Positions 10,964-23,157 of a DNA stretch of 58,337 nucleotides are shown one piece after another (positions within the stretch are counted from its first letter, which is position 1; every line of letters begins with the position of its first letter). The DNA comes from Chlamydomonas sphaeroides (taxonomy: Eukaryota > Chlorophyta > Chlorophyceae > Chlamydomonadales > Chlamydomonadaceae): NCBI GenBank assembly GCA_001662425.1, contig BDDC01000433.1:1-58337 (forward strand). The letters run 5' to 3'. A program made the translations under genes and the position numbers. The notes under the pieces were generated by a model. It searched no databases and had not been told where the DNA came from. It saw only the letters and a list, made by a program, of their open reading frames with translations.

Positions 10964-13900
10964 GCCCCAGGCTGGCACGAATGCCGTCCAGCTTCGCCAT
11001 GATCTCGTTGAAGGAGGGGCGCTGCGCGGGGTCGGTGCGCGTGCAGCTCGACGACAGGTCGGCGATGGCGGGCGGCGTGCCGGGCGGGAAAAGCAGCTGC
11101 ACGTTCTTCATGCCCACGTTGTAGATGATCTGCCCGTGGTTCATGCCCGCCCACGGCCGCAGGCCCGTGTACATCTGCCACAGCAGCACGCCGAACGCAA
11201 ACACGTCCGTGGCCTGGATGATGGAGGAGGGCGGGCGTGGGGGGTTGGAAACAAGTGTGTTCAGAAATAAGTATAAGTATAAGAGTGTGCGGGAGGTGGG
11301 GAGACGCAGCCAGTGCACCGAGCTCCCAGGCGCAAGCCCCTACAGCCGTTCCGCTGGCCCGCGGGGTCCTAGTCCCGGCACGAACCCTGGCCACTGCCTT
11401 CCCTATGTTCCCCCTCGCTCCTGCAGCCCGCCCACCTTGCTGATGATGCCGGAGATGAGGCACTCGGGCGGCATGTGGCTGATCTGTGGCCGGCAAGATA
11501 CACGAGCAGGCGAAGACAACACCGTCAGCCCAGGGGCCCCACACACTGTGAAGCAAGGCCGCCTGCGCCCGCCTCTGCCGCACCGTGCCGTAAGTGCGGG
11601 TCTTGATCTTGGACCGCACATCCAGCGTGCGGGACAGGCCAAAGTCGGCCACCTGCGAGAGACCAGGTGGCGGTCATGAGGGTCACGGCGGCCGCCACGG
11701 TAGGCACGGATGCAGCGGCGGCACCCTCAGCGAACACGCGGTGCCCCGGCTCCTCCCGGCCTGCGGCCCACCTTGGCCACAAAGGTGCGACCGATGCGGT
11801 CCGCTCCGTCTTGCGAGGTGCACAGCATGACGTTCCAGGCCGTCAGGTCGCCGTGTACGATGCCCTGCGCGTGGGACCCAGAGTGGCAGAGGCATCCGGC
11901 GCTCAACACAACGCAATACCACGAGCCCAGCTGTCCAACGCCCCACGCCAGGCCGTCTGTCCCGGTGCCGTACGTCCCGCCCGCCCACCTTGTCGTGCAG
12001 GTACTGCAGCGCCGATGCCACCTCGCAGGCGGTGGCGACCATCATGGGCAGGTGCGTGTCGCCGATCTGGGCACGCAGGCAGCGGGTTGGGCGAGAGACA
12101 GGGAGTCAGAAGGGAAAGGGAGAGGCGCGGAGGACTGCCGTGGCGAAGCTGTGCGGCAGCAGAGCACGTCCGGGACGAGGCCGTACCTCGCCTCCGGGCT
12201 TGCGCAGCTTGAGGGCGCCTCGGTCCAGCGCGTCCTGAGGAGTGCCGGTGCAGGCGGTGCGGACGGGTTGAGGCGCCGCAACCAGACAACGTACCCTCAC
12301 TACGCGGCCGGGCCCAAGACGCCGGCCGGGTCCAAGACACCGGCCGGGCCCAGAGCGTCGTGCGGGCTTGCACGCGCGGGGCGGCCCACCTGCAGGCTGC
12401 CCCTGTCGCAGAACTCCATGATGATCCAGACCTCGCCCGAGTCCTCGCCGCTGCCAACCGAGCCCTGCGCCATGGCCCCCTGGTGTGACGGGAGGGGAGC
12501 AGCATGGAAGGGCGAAGAGGTGTGGGCAGGTGGGGCAGCAGTCGCGGGCAGGGCAGCGGCGCGACGAGGACGTGGGCGCGACGGAGAGCACGGGCGCACA
12601 CGCGCGAAGCCCCGGACCACTGGCAACGCGCCTGGCGGTTGGCCCTTCCCTTCGCGCCAGCCTGAGGTTTTGTGTTGTGTTGTGCGCACACACACGCGGA
12701 CAGAGTGAGCGCCGCACATGACGGGGCATGCACATGTGCACGCACAAGCGCCACGCATCAGATGGTGCCCACAGCCCGCCTGCTTGTCGTTCGATCGCTG
12801 GCGTCCGCGCGTGCATGCATCATGCCATGTAGGCCCCTCCCCCACCCATCCACCTGCGTGGGGCCGCTGGAGCTGCTGGGCGACTCTTTGCCCGGCACCA
12901 GCACCTCGCCTCCCTCGGTAATGGTGGAGAAGGCCAGCGAGAAGCGAGACGTCATGGCGGCCGCCTGCTGCTCGGCCGTCAAGTTGCGCGAGTTGGACGC
13001 GGGCGGCGGGCCCGCAGGGGCCGAGGGGCCGGCGCCTGGGGTCGTCAGCAGCGGCTCAGCCGCCGCGGCGGCGCCCGCTCCCGCAGCCGCGGCTGGCGAC
13101 GGCGCCGTCGCGTTTGAGGGCGCGAGCCTCGTGGCCGAGGAATTTCGTGGCATGGTCACGCTGCCGGAAGTGGCGGGCAGGCCGCCAACGGACGTCACCG
13201 ACGGCGGCCCCGCCGCCGTCGACGCGCTGGATGCCGGCACCGACGCCGGACCCACCGCCGTCGCGCCGCTGACGGTGGTCGGTGTGCTGCCCGCGTGGCT
13301 CAGCATGCCAGGCGGCACGGGCCCCACTTGCGGCAGCTGGCCGGGCTGCGGCAGCGGTGTCATTTGGCTGCTGCCGCCGCCGCCGTGTGGGGTCATGGGC
13401 GTGGAGCCGACCAACATGGGCGGCGGCCGCGTGCCCACCGCGCCGCTGCTGCCGTACATGTCCCCGCCGTACAGGCTGCCGCCGCCTGCCACCGTCGTGG
13501 CGTCGCTGCCCATGGTGTTGACCATGTGCTGCGGGAGGGGGCCGGGTGGGCGAGCGGGTCACCGCGCCAGCGTGCCAGGGACAGGAGCACTTGCCCGCAA
13601 CAGGGCACGCAGCAGGCCAGCCACCCCGGCACACGAGCGCTGCGCACCTGCATGGCCGAGGCCGACGTGAGGTCGGCGGCTGCCGCGATCTGCGCCGAGG
13701 TCATGCCCTGCAGGCCCGGCTGCAGGGAGGGGAGCGGGGCAGGGCGCAGGCACGCGGGGGGTGGATATGTGTCGAAGTAGTAGCGAACTAGCGGGGTAGG
13801 GCGTGGGATCAGAGGCCAAGGTGCATGCCGGCGCGGCTCTGAAGCACGCACTCGCCCCGCGGTGCCCCGCCGCCGACACGACGCGCCCTTTACACGCCCC

Positions 13901-16900
13901 CCCCCACCTGCATGCTCGTGACCATGGGCGCCGCCACGTTGCGGCTGCCGTGCCGGCTGGTGATGACCATGGGCGCGTGCCCCATGCCGGCGCCGCTGTT
14001 GACGACCTCGCCGCCGCTCAGCATGGGGCCACCGCTGCGCGGCGGCCCGCTGCGGCCCGCGAGCGGGCCGCGCGGGTGGCCGCTGGTGGTCCTCGAGTTG
14101 GAGCCCGACAGGCTGCTGACTGCGTGCGCGGAGCGCATGACGTACTTTATGGTCTTGACAATGTTTGGGTGCGCCAGCTCCTGCCCCATGAGCGCCTCGA
14201 GGCTGATGCCGTCCGTGTTGGTCTTGGTCAGCCTGGCGGGCTCGAGCAGCGAGGCGCGGGGCGCACGTCAGACGCGCACGGCGGCAGGCCTCACAGCGGA
14301 GGTGTCCGCCTGGCGGCGTCCAACGGCAACAAGAACTGCCCGCAGCAATGAAGCCGCCCACCGCACCTGTTGTCAATCATCTTCACGGCCACGGGCATGC
14401 CGTTCCTGAGAGATAAGCAAGAACGACACGGGCAAGAATGAACCGGGAGTGCAGGCAGCAGGTGAAGCTCATGCTAGCGCGGCCCCCTGTGTCCGCCCAG
14501 GGCGCACCATGTGCCGTAGTAGACGCTGCCGAAGCCTCCCTTGCCTAGCAGGTGGCTCAGCTCCAGGCCCGCCACCTTCTCCACGTGCTTGGCCAGCGCC
14601 TCGTACACCGTCGCGTTGGCGCCGCCCTGGGGAGCGCGAGTAGCAGGCAGAGGAGAGGAAGGCGCACACACTTCAGGCATGCGAGAGAGACAGAAATGCA
14701 GGGCAGACATGCGAGGGACGGCATGGCAGGGCAGGCATGCGGATGCGGGCACATGGACACGCACCGCCGGCACGGCCTCCTCCACGAACACGAAGTAGTT
14801 GTGCGCCTCGTTGCCGCGCGCCTTGACCCAGGCGGGCAAGCCCTTGGGCAGCAGCCCCTCCAGCTCGCCGGTCGCCTCGGACGTGGCCAGCCTGCCGTGC
14901 GAGAGGAAGGTGGCGAAGGAGCAGGAGGCCGAGGGGCTGCTCCAGCGCTTAACTGATTCGGTGTCTGGCATTAAATGCCGGTTGCATAGCAAGCGCGCCG
15001 TCTGTAGAGACTGCCCAACATGACACGCTGACGCTTACGGCATCCCCGTTTAGCGGCTTTCCACCCAAGCCCAGCGCTGCAGCCGCCCCGCCCCAACCTA
15101 GCAACAGAACCTGGTCCCCACCCGCCGGCCTTGCGCTGCCCACGCGCGTGTGTTGCCGCCCGGCTCCACGCCCTACCTGAGGTGCAGCGACACCAGCCTG
15201 TCGGGCTTCTGCCGCACCGCCACTCGGTGCACGGTGAACTCCGACCGGCTCGCCAGCTCGGCGGCGGTGGAGCTCCAGTCGAGCTGCGCACCGCCCAGGG
15301 CCATGAAGAAGTCCTGGGACGAGGGCGAGGAGGGGACGAGGGCGGGAAAGAGCGTGCCGGGTTTGGAGGCGGCGGCGGCGGGGCAAGAGATGGGGCCCCC
15401 GCTGCGGTGCGGTGCCGGGCGTTGCGGCCTGCTACGAGTGGTCTATGTGCGAGGGCGGACACGGCTTGAGTCTGCTGGGAGCGAGGGGGCGAGCGAGGGG
15501 AGATGTAGGTGAGCAAGTACCACAGGCGAGGAGGCACCGTGCGGAGCGCAGCCAGCCACGCACCGCCACGCCGGGTCTGCGGCCCGGCACAATGTCCTTG
15601 AAGACAGCGGGGCAAGGCAGCGCACGCCCAGGGACGCGGTAGGGGAAGACGTTTGATCGCGCGTTCCGCGCGACGGTGGGGAGAGAGGGTGCATAACAGA
15701 CACACGGCAGGGCGGGTGAAGCAGGCAGCGGGGCGTTGCTGCTTCGCGCGATGTCGCTGCACCTGACCGCACGGGGGTTAGCGCACTACGTCACGGACGG
15801 CAACAGCAGCGCGATAGCCGTACCTGGAGGCTGCGCCCAAGCACGTGTACCCGTGGGACGCCTGGCGCAAGGGGTTTGGGAGAGGGGCCGGGCAGGGGGG
15901 CACAGCATAGCCGGTGAGGCGCGCGAGCTTTGACACTCTGGGTGTCAGCTAGGGGCACCCTTCCTTCGGCATGCCACCAACGCCCACAACAGGCGTGCAT
16001 GACCGCCAGCAGCTGGTGTGGCAAGCGGGATTTGGGGGGGAATGCGCCAGGCGCTTGGCGACGCAACACTTGGGGAATAGGTGCAGGGCTGGCGGCGCGA
16101 TGAGGGGCGGCTTGGCAACCAGCTGCATTCGGCGTGAGGCCTCTCCGTGGTCCGTGCGGCAGGGATTCTGGGGCCGCACCAACCTGGAAGCCCAAACAGA
16201 TGCTCTCTGGGGATGCCTGAGGAGCCACGAGCGGCCGAGGTGTAGAAACCAAGACGGGTTCAAGACACAGAGCACGCGCGGGCACACGGACACACATGCA
16301 CACAAGCGTGCAGCGCCGGAAAATGGGCGCAGGCCCGCGACACGACAGACGTAAGTGGACAGGCACGGTACGCAACCTGTGGCCTGCCCCGCCCAGCTCC
16401 TCCGGCCGCCGGTGCGTCCATGCTCCAGCAAGCTATCACCATGTGCCCCCCGCTGAGCACTAGCTCTTTGCTTTTGTGTCCAAGACTGCTTGCCGTGGTC
16501 GCTGCCGAAGTCGCTGCTTCCCATTTTCCCCCGCTGGGCGTCAGCCCCTGCCCTTGCGCCCCTCCTCCCGCTTTCCAAGCGTCCCCACTCCCCTCTCCTC
16601 CAACCCCGCCCCTCTTCTCCGCCCCTGCCGCTCACCCGTAATGTGCTCCCAGGCCAGGTTGGCGTACAGCACCTCCCAGCCCGGCTTGCTCGTGTCCACA
16701 AACATGATGCACTTCTCGAAGTGGTCCAGCGCGCGCATCATCTCCTGCTGCAGCTTCTCCGTCGCCACCTCGTTCTCCAGCCGCTCCTGCGGGCCGAAGC
16801 CCCCTCCAACGCGTGACTGCGCGCCCATACGCGCCACGACCGACCCGCGGGCCCTTCGAAGCAGCCACAGCCCATCCCAGGGCGTCCCCCACACCAACGG

Positions 16901-19900
16901 CAGCCCGATACCCCCTTGAACTGCCTAACACATCTTCATTTTCAGCCACCATGCAGCCCCTGGTACCCACCTCCGCCAGCGCCATGTCGCGCTCCAGCTG
17001 CCGGATGACCAGCGTCTACGGGCGGGGGTGAAACCGCGTGGGGCAGGTGGGGCTTGGAGGAAGGCCAAAACGCAAGGGTTCATGGGGGCCCCTTCCTGCT
17101 CGCACACGCCGGCAACACCGCCACGCAGTGCCGCCCTGTGCGCCCTGGCCGGCTGCCCCAGCCTGCAGGCCGCAGCGCGCCAGCAGCCCCCTGCGCTGCA
17201 CCCTCTCGCCCACGTCACCCCGCATCCCACCGCCCCGCCCCACCTGCAGGTTGTTGACGACCAGCAGGCTGGCGGGCTCCAGGTTGCGCTCCTGGAAGTC
17301 CGCCATGCACCTGCGTAGTGGGGGCCGGCGGGGCACGTGCTGAACGGCACACGGCTGCAGCGACCGCAACTGACCCCACACGAGAAAGCGACACGCACAC
17401 AACGCTGTCAGTGCGCATGCAAAATGCCTTGAAGTGATCTCCGAAGTGCACGCGAGCCCCACGGCGGCTGCGGACTCACAGCGTGCCCAGCAGCTCGCCG
17501 GTGCTGCTCCGCAGCGGCGAGGCCATGTAGAAGCGCACGCGCGGCTCGTTGGCCACGCAGTAGTATGTTTTGAAGCTGGGGAGGGGAGGGCAGGCGCCGA
17601 GGGGTTGCACGGGGTCACGCAAGCACACGCAGGGCGTCGGTGAGCAGCAGCAGCCGGCGCCTTCACGAGCCACACTGCGCTGTGGGCGATGGAGGTGGCT
17701 CAGGGGAATGGCCCACGCCCCGGAAGGCCACCGCAGCGGCGCGGGCAGCGGCCCGGTGCCAGCGCTCCACCTCACCGATCGTCTTTCGTGGCGTCGGGCA
17801 CCATGAGCACGTCCCTGAGGTCGGAGGCGTTGAGCATCGACCACTGCGCCACCGAGTAGCGCCACTGCTCGTCGTCCGTGAGCTTCATGGCGGTGGAGCG
17901 GATGAAGATGTTGGAGGAGCTGCGCGGGAGGGAAGGCGGGCGGTGGCACGGCATGTGGCGGAGTGGCGGACCCTCGGGTGGAGGAGCTCAGCGCACGGCA
18001 GCAAGCGCGCGTCGCGTGAGCCTACGGCCCAGCTACAGCGCGTCAATCCGGCCTGGTCAGCGCAGCGCGCGGCTGCGAGCGCCACGGGCAACAGCTGAAA
18101 GCCGTACGGCCGCGAGCAGCAGCTACAGGCGCCGCAGCGAGCCCGCCCAGCCCCGGCCGCACCGGTAGGCCGCCACCAGCGCTACCGGCAGCTGGAAGAT
18201 GTTGCAGATGAGCTGCAGCACGTTCTCCACGTCGCTGCCCTCGGGCGGCGACATGATGCTGAGGTGGTCGGTGCTGCTGCGCGGCGACGAGCCGCTGCGG
18301 TCGCTGGACTCGCCCTCGGGATCCTCCACGCCCTCAGGCACCGGCGGCACGGGGCCCAGGTCCTCGCCGCCGCTGCCTTCGGGCCCCGACGGGCCCACGG
18401 CCGTGGACGCCGACCCGCGGGTCCCCGAGCTGCCGTCGGAGCGGTTGATGACGTTAGCGGGCGCCGCCGTGCGCAGGCGGCGGCCGATTGTGCGGTAGCT
18501 GTCATGGGCCAAGGAAAGGGCGGAAGGGAAAGGTGAAGCTGGGTGCGGGAAGAGCTTGGACTGTGTGCGCAAGGGGGCCAGGTCTGCGAGTGGCCCGAGA
18601 GGCGCAAGTCAAGGCATTGTATGGGCAGGCAGATGCAGGCTGTGCCGGCAGCAGGGAGATGCGGCATCAACAGCAGCGCCGAGGGCAAGGGAGGGAGGCG
18701 CCGGGCATGTGTGCTGCTAGTGCAGGCCGGAGCTGGCGGTTGTAACCACGTGGCGAGCGGCAACCCCTCCAGGAGCCGCGACAGGGTCCGGCCCGTACAT
18801 ACGCGCAAGGGCAACACAGTACAACGCGTGCACTGACCTGTTGAGCGCGGCTTCGCTGGGGCCTCCCGAGCCCAGGGAGCTGCCGGGCCGACCGAGCGGG
18901 TTGCCTTGTGCGCCCGCAAAGGAAGACCCCTGCGCCTCCGAGCTGGACGCCGAGGGCAGCGCCGCGGAGGAGCCGGCGGCTGGCGCCAGGGCCGAGGAGC
19001 TGCCGGCCATCATGGGCGTGCCACTGGTCCCCGGCGTCCCACCCTGTGGCGCAGGTGGAGGGCGTGGGGTTGTCCGTTGGGCCCAGTGCAGGGACAAGGC
19101 GGGTGCAAGCAAGGCAGCGAGCGCGAAACAGCAGCGACGGCTGGCTAGCATGTTGCGCCAGGAACGGGCGCAATGGCGGGCCGCAACAGCCGGCAATGGC
19201 CCCTTGCGCGGCCGGGCGGTGAAGCGGCCAGACGCACCCCAAGTCGACCCGGCTCGAAGGCGCGCTGGGAGCCAGCGTCAGTGCGGTCGGCAACGGGGTA
19301 TGCCGCTGGCCGCGCTGCTGACCGCCCTGCAGGCGAGTCCGGGGGCTGTGCTGCACGCGATGCCGTGGCCGGGTGCGCAGCCGGCGATTGGGGCTGCGCG
19401 GGGGTTGCTGCGCCCGTCGTGGCATCATACGTGCTGGATGACAGGGCTGGTGACGGGACTCGATGTGAGCCGACGTTCGTTCCGCGTGGGCTTGCCTGCG
19501 AAGGATGAGAGCTGCTGGGCTTGCCGGCCGAGCCAGAGGGCGCCGTGCTGCCGCCGCCCTGCGCGGCGGGGTCGTTGCCCGAGGCGTTGGAGGAGGCGTG
19601 CGACTTGGGCTTCTTGGCGTCTGCGGGCGGCGGAGGCCAGGCGTGCATAGAAGCGAGGGCGCACACACGTAAGCAAAGGCCGCGTCATACGCGCCACCGC
19701 TTGGGCGGCACACACAATGCGCGCCGCACCCAGCGGCCCCAGTCGAGAGGCGATCCGTCGCCTTGGGCCGCACCTTTCCGCCGCTCCTTCTTCTGCTCCT
19801 TCATGCGCGGTGCGCCGAACATGAAGCCCGACTTGGCGGCGTCCCGAGGCGCCGGCGTGGAGCTGGTGGTCATGTCCGTGCCGGCCTGGCTGGAGCCTAC

Positions 19901-21492
19901 AGCGGCGGGCAGGGAGGGCGAGGGCGGCGCTCGAAAGGGATACCGCAAGGCAGGGCCACACGGGAGAGGCGCAGCGACCGGGAGGAAGCGCGGCGTGTCT
20001 ATGGACTAACGGGTGCAGTATGGGGGGGCGGGCCTGAGGTAATGCCGCACGACCCGGGTGCAATGCCAGTCCGGGAAGAGTTCGCAGAGAACGTGCTGGC
20101 GAGTGGCGGGCGGCGAAGGGGTTCAATGCGTACGGTCGCGAGTGAGTGCGTGCGCTGCAGCGACGCAGCGACGAGGGGATGTATGAAAGGAGGTATGAGT
20201 CTGCAACCTTGCAACCTCGGAACGAAAAGCTTAGGCCTCAACATGTTGAGGCTGCATTCCGGCGTGGGGGCATGATGCGCAAAGCGCTGCAGCGACGCAG
20301 CGGCGTGGGGGTACCGTGCAAGGCACGGTCTTCAGTGAGGGCCGTGGGTGCCAGGTGTGGGGGGCATGCCGTGGGGAGCGCGGATATGAGCGCGCGGCGC
20401 CGTACCCTCCAATGCGGCCAATTGCTCGCTGGGGGCGTGGCCGTCCGTGCCGCCGGCTGAGGGCGCTGCTGCTGCCGACCCACCTGCTGCGGAGGCGCCC
20501 GCTGCCGAGGAACCCGCCCAGCCCGGCTGGGCGTTGTTCGACGTGCTGACGCTGTTGCCGGCGCCAGTGCCGGCGCCAGGCCCGGCGCCCAGGGCAGAGG
20601 CGCCCTGCTGATGGGCGGCCTGTTGGGATGATGCCTGCGAGTGGCTGTAGGAGACTGCGGAAGATCCGCCCGAGGCAGCGCTGGGAGCTGCGGACCGCCG
20701 CGTCGTCTCGACCTTGACCATTGGGAGGTCGCCGCAATGGCCGCCGCTGTCCATGCCGGCGACGTTGGCGGCCGACGCCGAGCGGCTCATGCCAGCGGGG
20801 TTGATGGTCGCATACGACGAGGCGAGCTCGCTGGCCGGAGGCGCCTGCGAGTCCTGTCCGGTCGAAGGCAGCATCGATGCCAATGGGAGCGCCGCGCTGA
20901 TGTCTGGAGTTTCGGCCACGCTCGCGCCAGACACGATGGCCCCGACGTGTCCGATTGAAACGGGCGACGGCACCGGTGCCGAGCTGGCAAACGTCGTAGC
21001 TGCCAATGCTGGCGGCTGAGCCAGAGACGCAGCACTGCCAGTGGCGACTGCACTGCTCGCCTGAGCGGCCGGTACCACGTCGACTGCCGCGGGTGCCCCT
21101 GGCGGAGCCGGCACGGCCGGCGCCGCACGCGCCGCATGGGGCGCCGCGTCGTTCAAAACTACTTCATGTGGACTAGTCGTGCTACTGGAGGCTGCCGGCA
21201 CCAGCGCTGGCGTCGGCGAAGCGCCCTGAGGCGCGGGCGCCTCCGCATCTGCCAACGTTGGCTGTATCGGCACTGGTGCGGGCTCAGCTACAGGCGTTGG
21301 TTGAACTACTGCTTTAGTGGCCACGCCATCAGGTACCGCTGGTGCGCGAACCTGTGAAGGGGGGTCAAACAGATTCTGCTGGCGGTGCCAAAAGCCAGCC
21401 CAGTGCGCGTGCATGTATAGAGCATAGCGCAGGTCCTTGTTAAGTGGTGGCTGCTTGACGTGCTCTGAAGAGGTGCTTCCAGAGCACTGCAC
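10959..21492 (-). CDS. GAF-PAS-TKL serine/threonine (or dual-specificity) protein kinase
   Basis: Large signalling kinase, read high to low. The N-terminus (about 20484-21492, 19774-19885, to 19620, 18838-19043) is Ala/Ser/Pro-rich. The GAF domain spans 18163-18498, 17776-17919, 17480-17575 and 17244-17310, with FYMASPLRSSTGELLGTLC. A helical linker follows at 16971-17015. The PAS domain spans 16636-16786 (KCIMFVDTSKPGWEVLYANL), a tentative 23-nt exon at 16184-16206, 15177-15313 and 14765-14891. The kinase starts at 14508-14626 (GKGGFGSVY) and 14367-14405 (VAVK lysine). Exon 13908-14232 holds the alphaC region (SLEALMGQELAHPNIV) and begins a roughly 325-residue low-complexity insert that continues through 13648-13719 and 12854-13528. 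Then come 12390-12479 (hinge IIMEFCDRGSLQ), 12187-12234, 11989-12066, 11772-11864 (HGDLTAWN), 11584-11652 (DFG), 11436-11483 (MPPE) and 10959-11213. Splice phases agree from GAF to stop. The HRD arginine is Gly, as in related volvocine kinases. The ligand is unknown. Exons between 19.0 and 20.5 kb and the start are uncertain. Confidence 0.85.
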
Positions 21493-22070
21493 TCACCGCC
21501 GCGCCAGCTGGCGGGGGCTCCGCCGCCCCGTCCTTGCAGCATATGCCACCCATAATCTAGTCACCTATGGCCGCGGTAGAAGCTCTTGCGCTCGAGGCCG
21601 AGGGGGAAATTCGCACGAGATTTTTCGGCTGCGCTAAACGCGCAGACATCGTGTTCTATGAGGGCATGTCTCTATGTCGAATGGCTTGTGTGAACGTTTG
21701 ATCGCTCGCGGTCGCCCCAGGCTCAGTGTGGAACAGTGGAAGTCAGATTCACCCGGCGCGCTGAAGTCGAGCCTTGTGCCCCAGCCTCCCCACACGCGCA
21801 CTCACTATCTTCGCTTCTTATAAGGCTTCAATGCCGGCAATCCCGACCCGCCGGGTCGCAGTCGTGATTAGAATGTTAGCCCTCGCCGGCCGTCTTCCGA
21901 GACACATCGGGCCAACAAATGGAAGCATCCATGGCCCTTTTCTGGAACATATTGGCGCTATGGTGTTCGGCCCAGCACCTCAACTGCCATCGCTCCCCCT
22001 CGCTAGCCCCGGCTCTCACCACACACGCCGGCTCTCACCTCAGGCTCTCACCTCAGACCGTCTGAAACCC
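21493..22070. other. Intergenic; probable kinase promoter region
   Basis: This is the upstream side of the kinase gene. It contains a short tandem GCTCTCACC-type repeat (about 22012-22058) next to the end of the transposon copy. No coding region is supported. Confidence 0.5.
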
Positions 22071-22430
22071 TCCCAGCTGCGCATGGGTGCATGGCTCGCC
22101 CCAAAAAGAGGCCACCCAGACCAGACGAACACCGTCGGTCATTATGCTGTTGTCGCCGGGGCACGCCGGGGCTATTTCAGGGGTCTCGGGCACGCTAACC
22201 GCCGTCGTCCGCCGTGTCCTCACCCCACGGGCCGGACCTAGCCCCCCGATCTGCCTGAAACGGCAGGAATGCACATCTCAACGCACGTCGCCGCTGCTGC
22301 CGCTCTCGCTGTGTCGCGGCCGCTTGNNNNNNNNNNCGCCTCCGCCGCCGCCGCCCGGCCCATCGCCGCCGCGGCGGCGGTGCACCGCGGACGGTGACAA
22401 GAGAGGGCTCCGTTTCAAGTTGACAAACAG
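22071..22430 (-). mobile_element. Internally deleted copy of the Fanzor-bearing element (inverted)
   Basis: The reverse complement matches two separate parts of the 39.3-41.5 kb element. 22375-22425 matches the left end at 39289-39339 (shared CTTGAAA, AGCC, CTCTC and CGGTGCACCGCCGC). 22071-22370 matches the right end at 41141-41478 (shared GGCGGCGATGGGCCGGGCGGC, CGCGACACAGCGAGAGCGGC, CGGCCCGTGGGGTGAG, ACCCCTGAAATAG, TCTGGTCTGGGTGGCCTC and GGGGCGAGCCATGCACCCAT). The 1.8 kb between, including the Fanzor, is absent, giving a non-autonomous, MITE-like copy. Similarity stops sharply after CAGCTGGGA, which marks the element's right boundary. A 10-base gap lies inside. Confidence 0.75.
22327..22336. 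other. Assembly gap (10 N)
   Basis: Ten unresolved bases fall in the GC-rich repeat (GGCGG units) of the transposon copy. Both N runs in the window lie inside copies of this element, consistent with it being hard to sequence. Confidence 0.99.
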
Positions 22431-23042
22431 TGCGTAAACACCTCTGCACAGAATGAGGGCAAGTCAGATATGAAGGGACACTACTCCGCACAAGGTTGTA
22501 CTGCCTGGGCAACGTTCCTGCCGCTCAAAGCGCCTCACCTCCTGTACACAGCGCGGCCGTCTGTAGATGAAACCGGCAGCCGATTGCGCGTATCGGGAGG
22601 GGCGCACTAGAGGACTAGCCGACCGCGGCTGGTGGTGAGGGTCCCGCTACGTAAGGCGGGTGGGCCCACGGCTGAGCCCTCGTCGCGGGTGCCCCGTCCA
22701 GACATTCGACACCGTCGTATTCGTTCAATACCCGTGCCGAGCGGTCTGGGATACGGTCCCTAACGCGTACAGCTGCGACTTCAGACATTCTCAACCGTCG
22801 TCCTCGTTGAAGACCCCGACAGCTACGTCTCGCGCCCCTACGGGGGCGAGCCAACCACATCCACATCACAGTAGTTGGTGTCACCCAAGCATTACGCAAA
22901 TGCTCGGCCAGGCAGCACACCGCCATATTCAGTAAAGCAGGCGATGATGATCCTGCCTCCTGGCGCTCTCCTGTCGGCGGCAGCGCCACCTGCTGCCCGT
23001 GCGCCGTACGCGCACGGGGCTGCTCTTTCAATGCAGGCCTCG
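22431..23042. other. Intergenic, no gene seen
   Basis: The stretch between the transposon copy and the poly(A) signal of the cyclophilin gene has only short, unsupported open frames on both strands. The part just outside the element copy is the insertion flank. Confidence 0.5.
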
Positions 23043-23047
23043 TTACA
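23043..23047 (-). terminator. TGTAA poly(A) signal, cyclophilin gene
   Basis: TTACA on the + strand reads TGTAA on the minus strand, 111 bases after the cyclophilin stop at 23158-23160. The spacing is typical of algal 3' ends and supports the gene's direction and end. Confidence 0.7.
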
Positions 23048-23157
23048 CAACTCGTGCTCCAGTCCATTCGGCCGCCATGCTCGGCAGCTCCAGGCCTCGG
23101 TGCTGCCTGTCGCCTCCTGCCTGGGGCCGGGGTCCCCTCCTCGCGCGCCGAACCACA

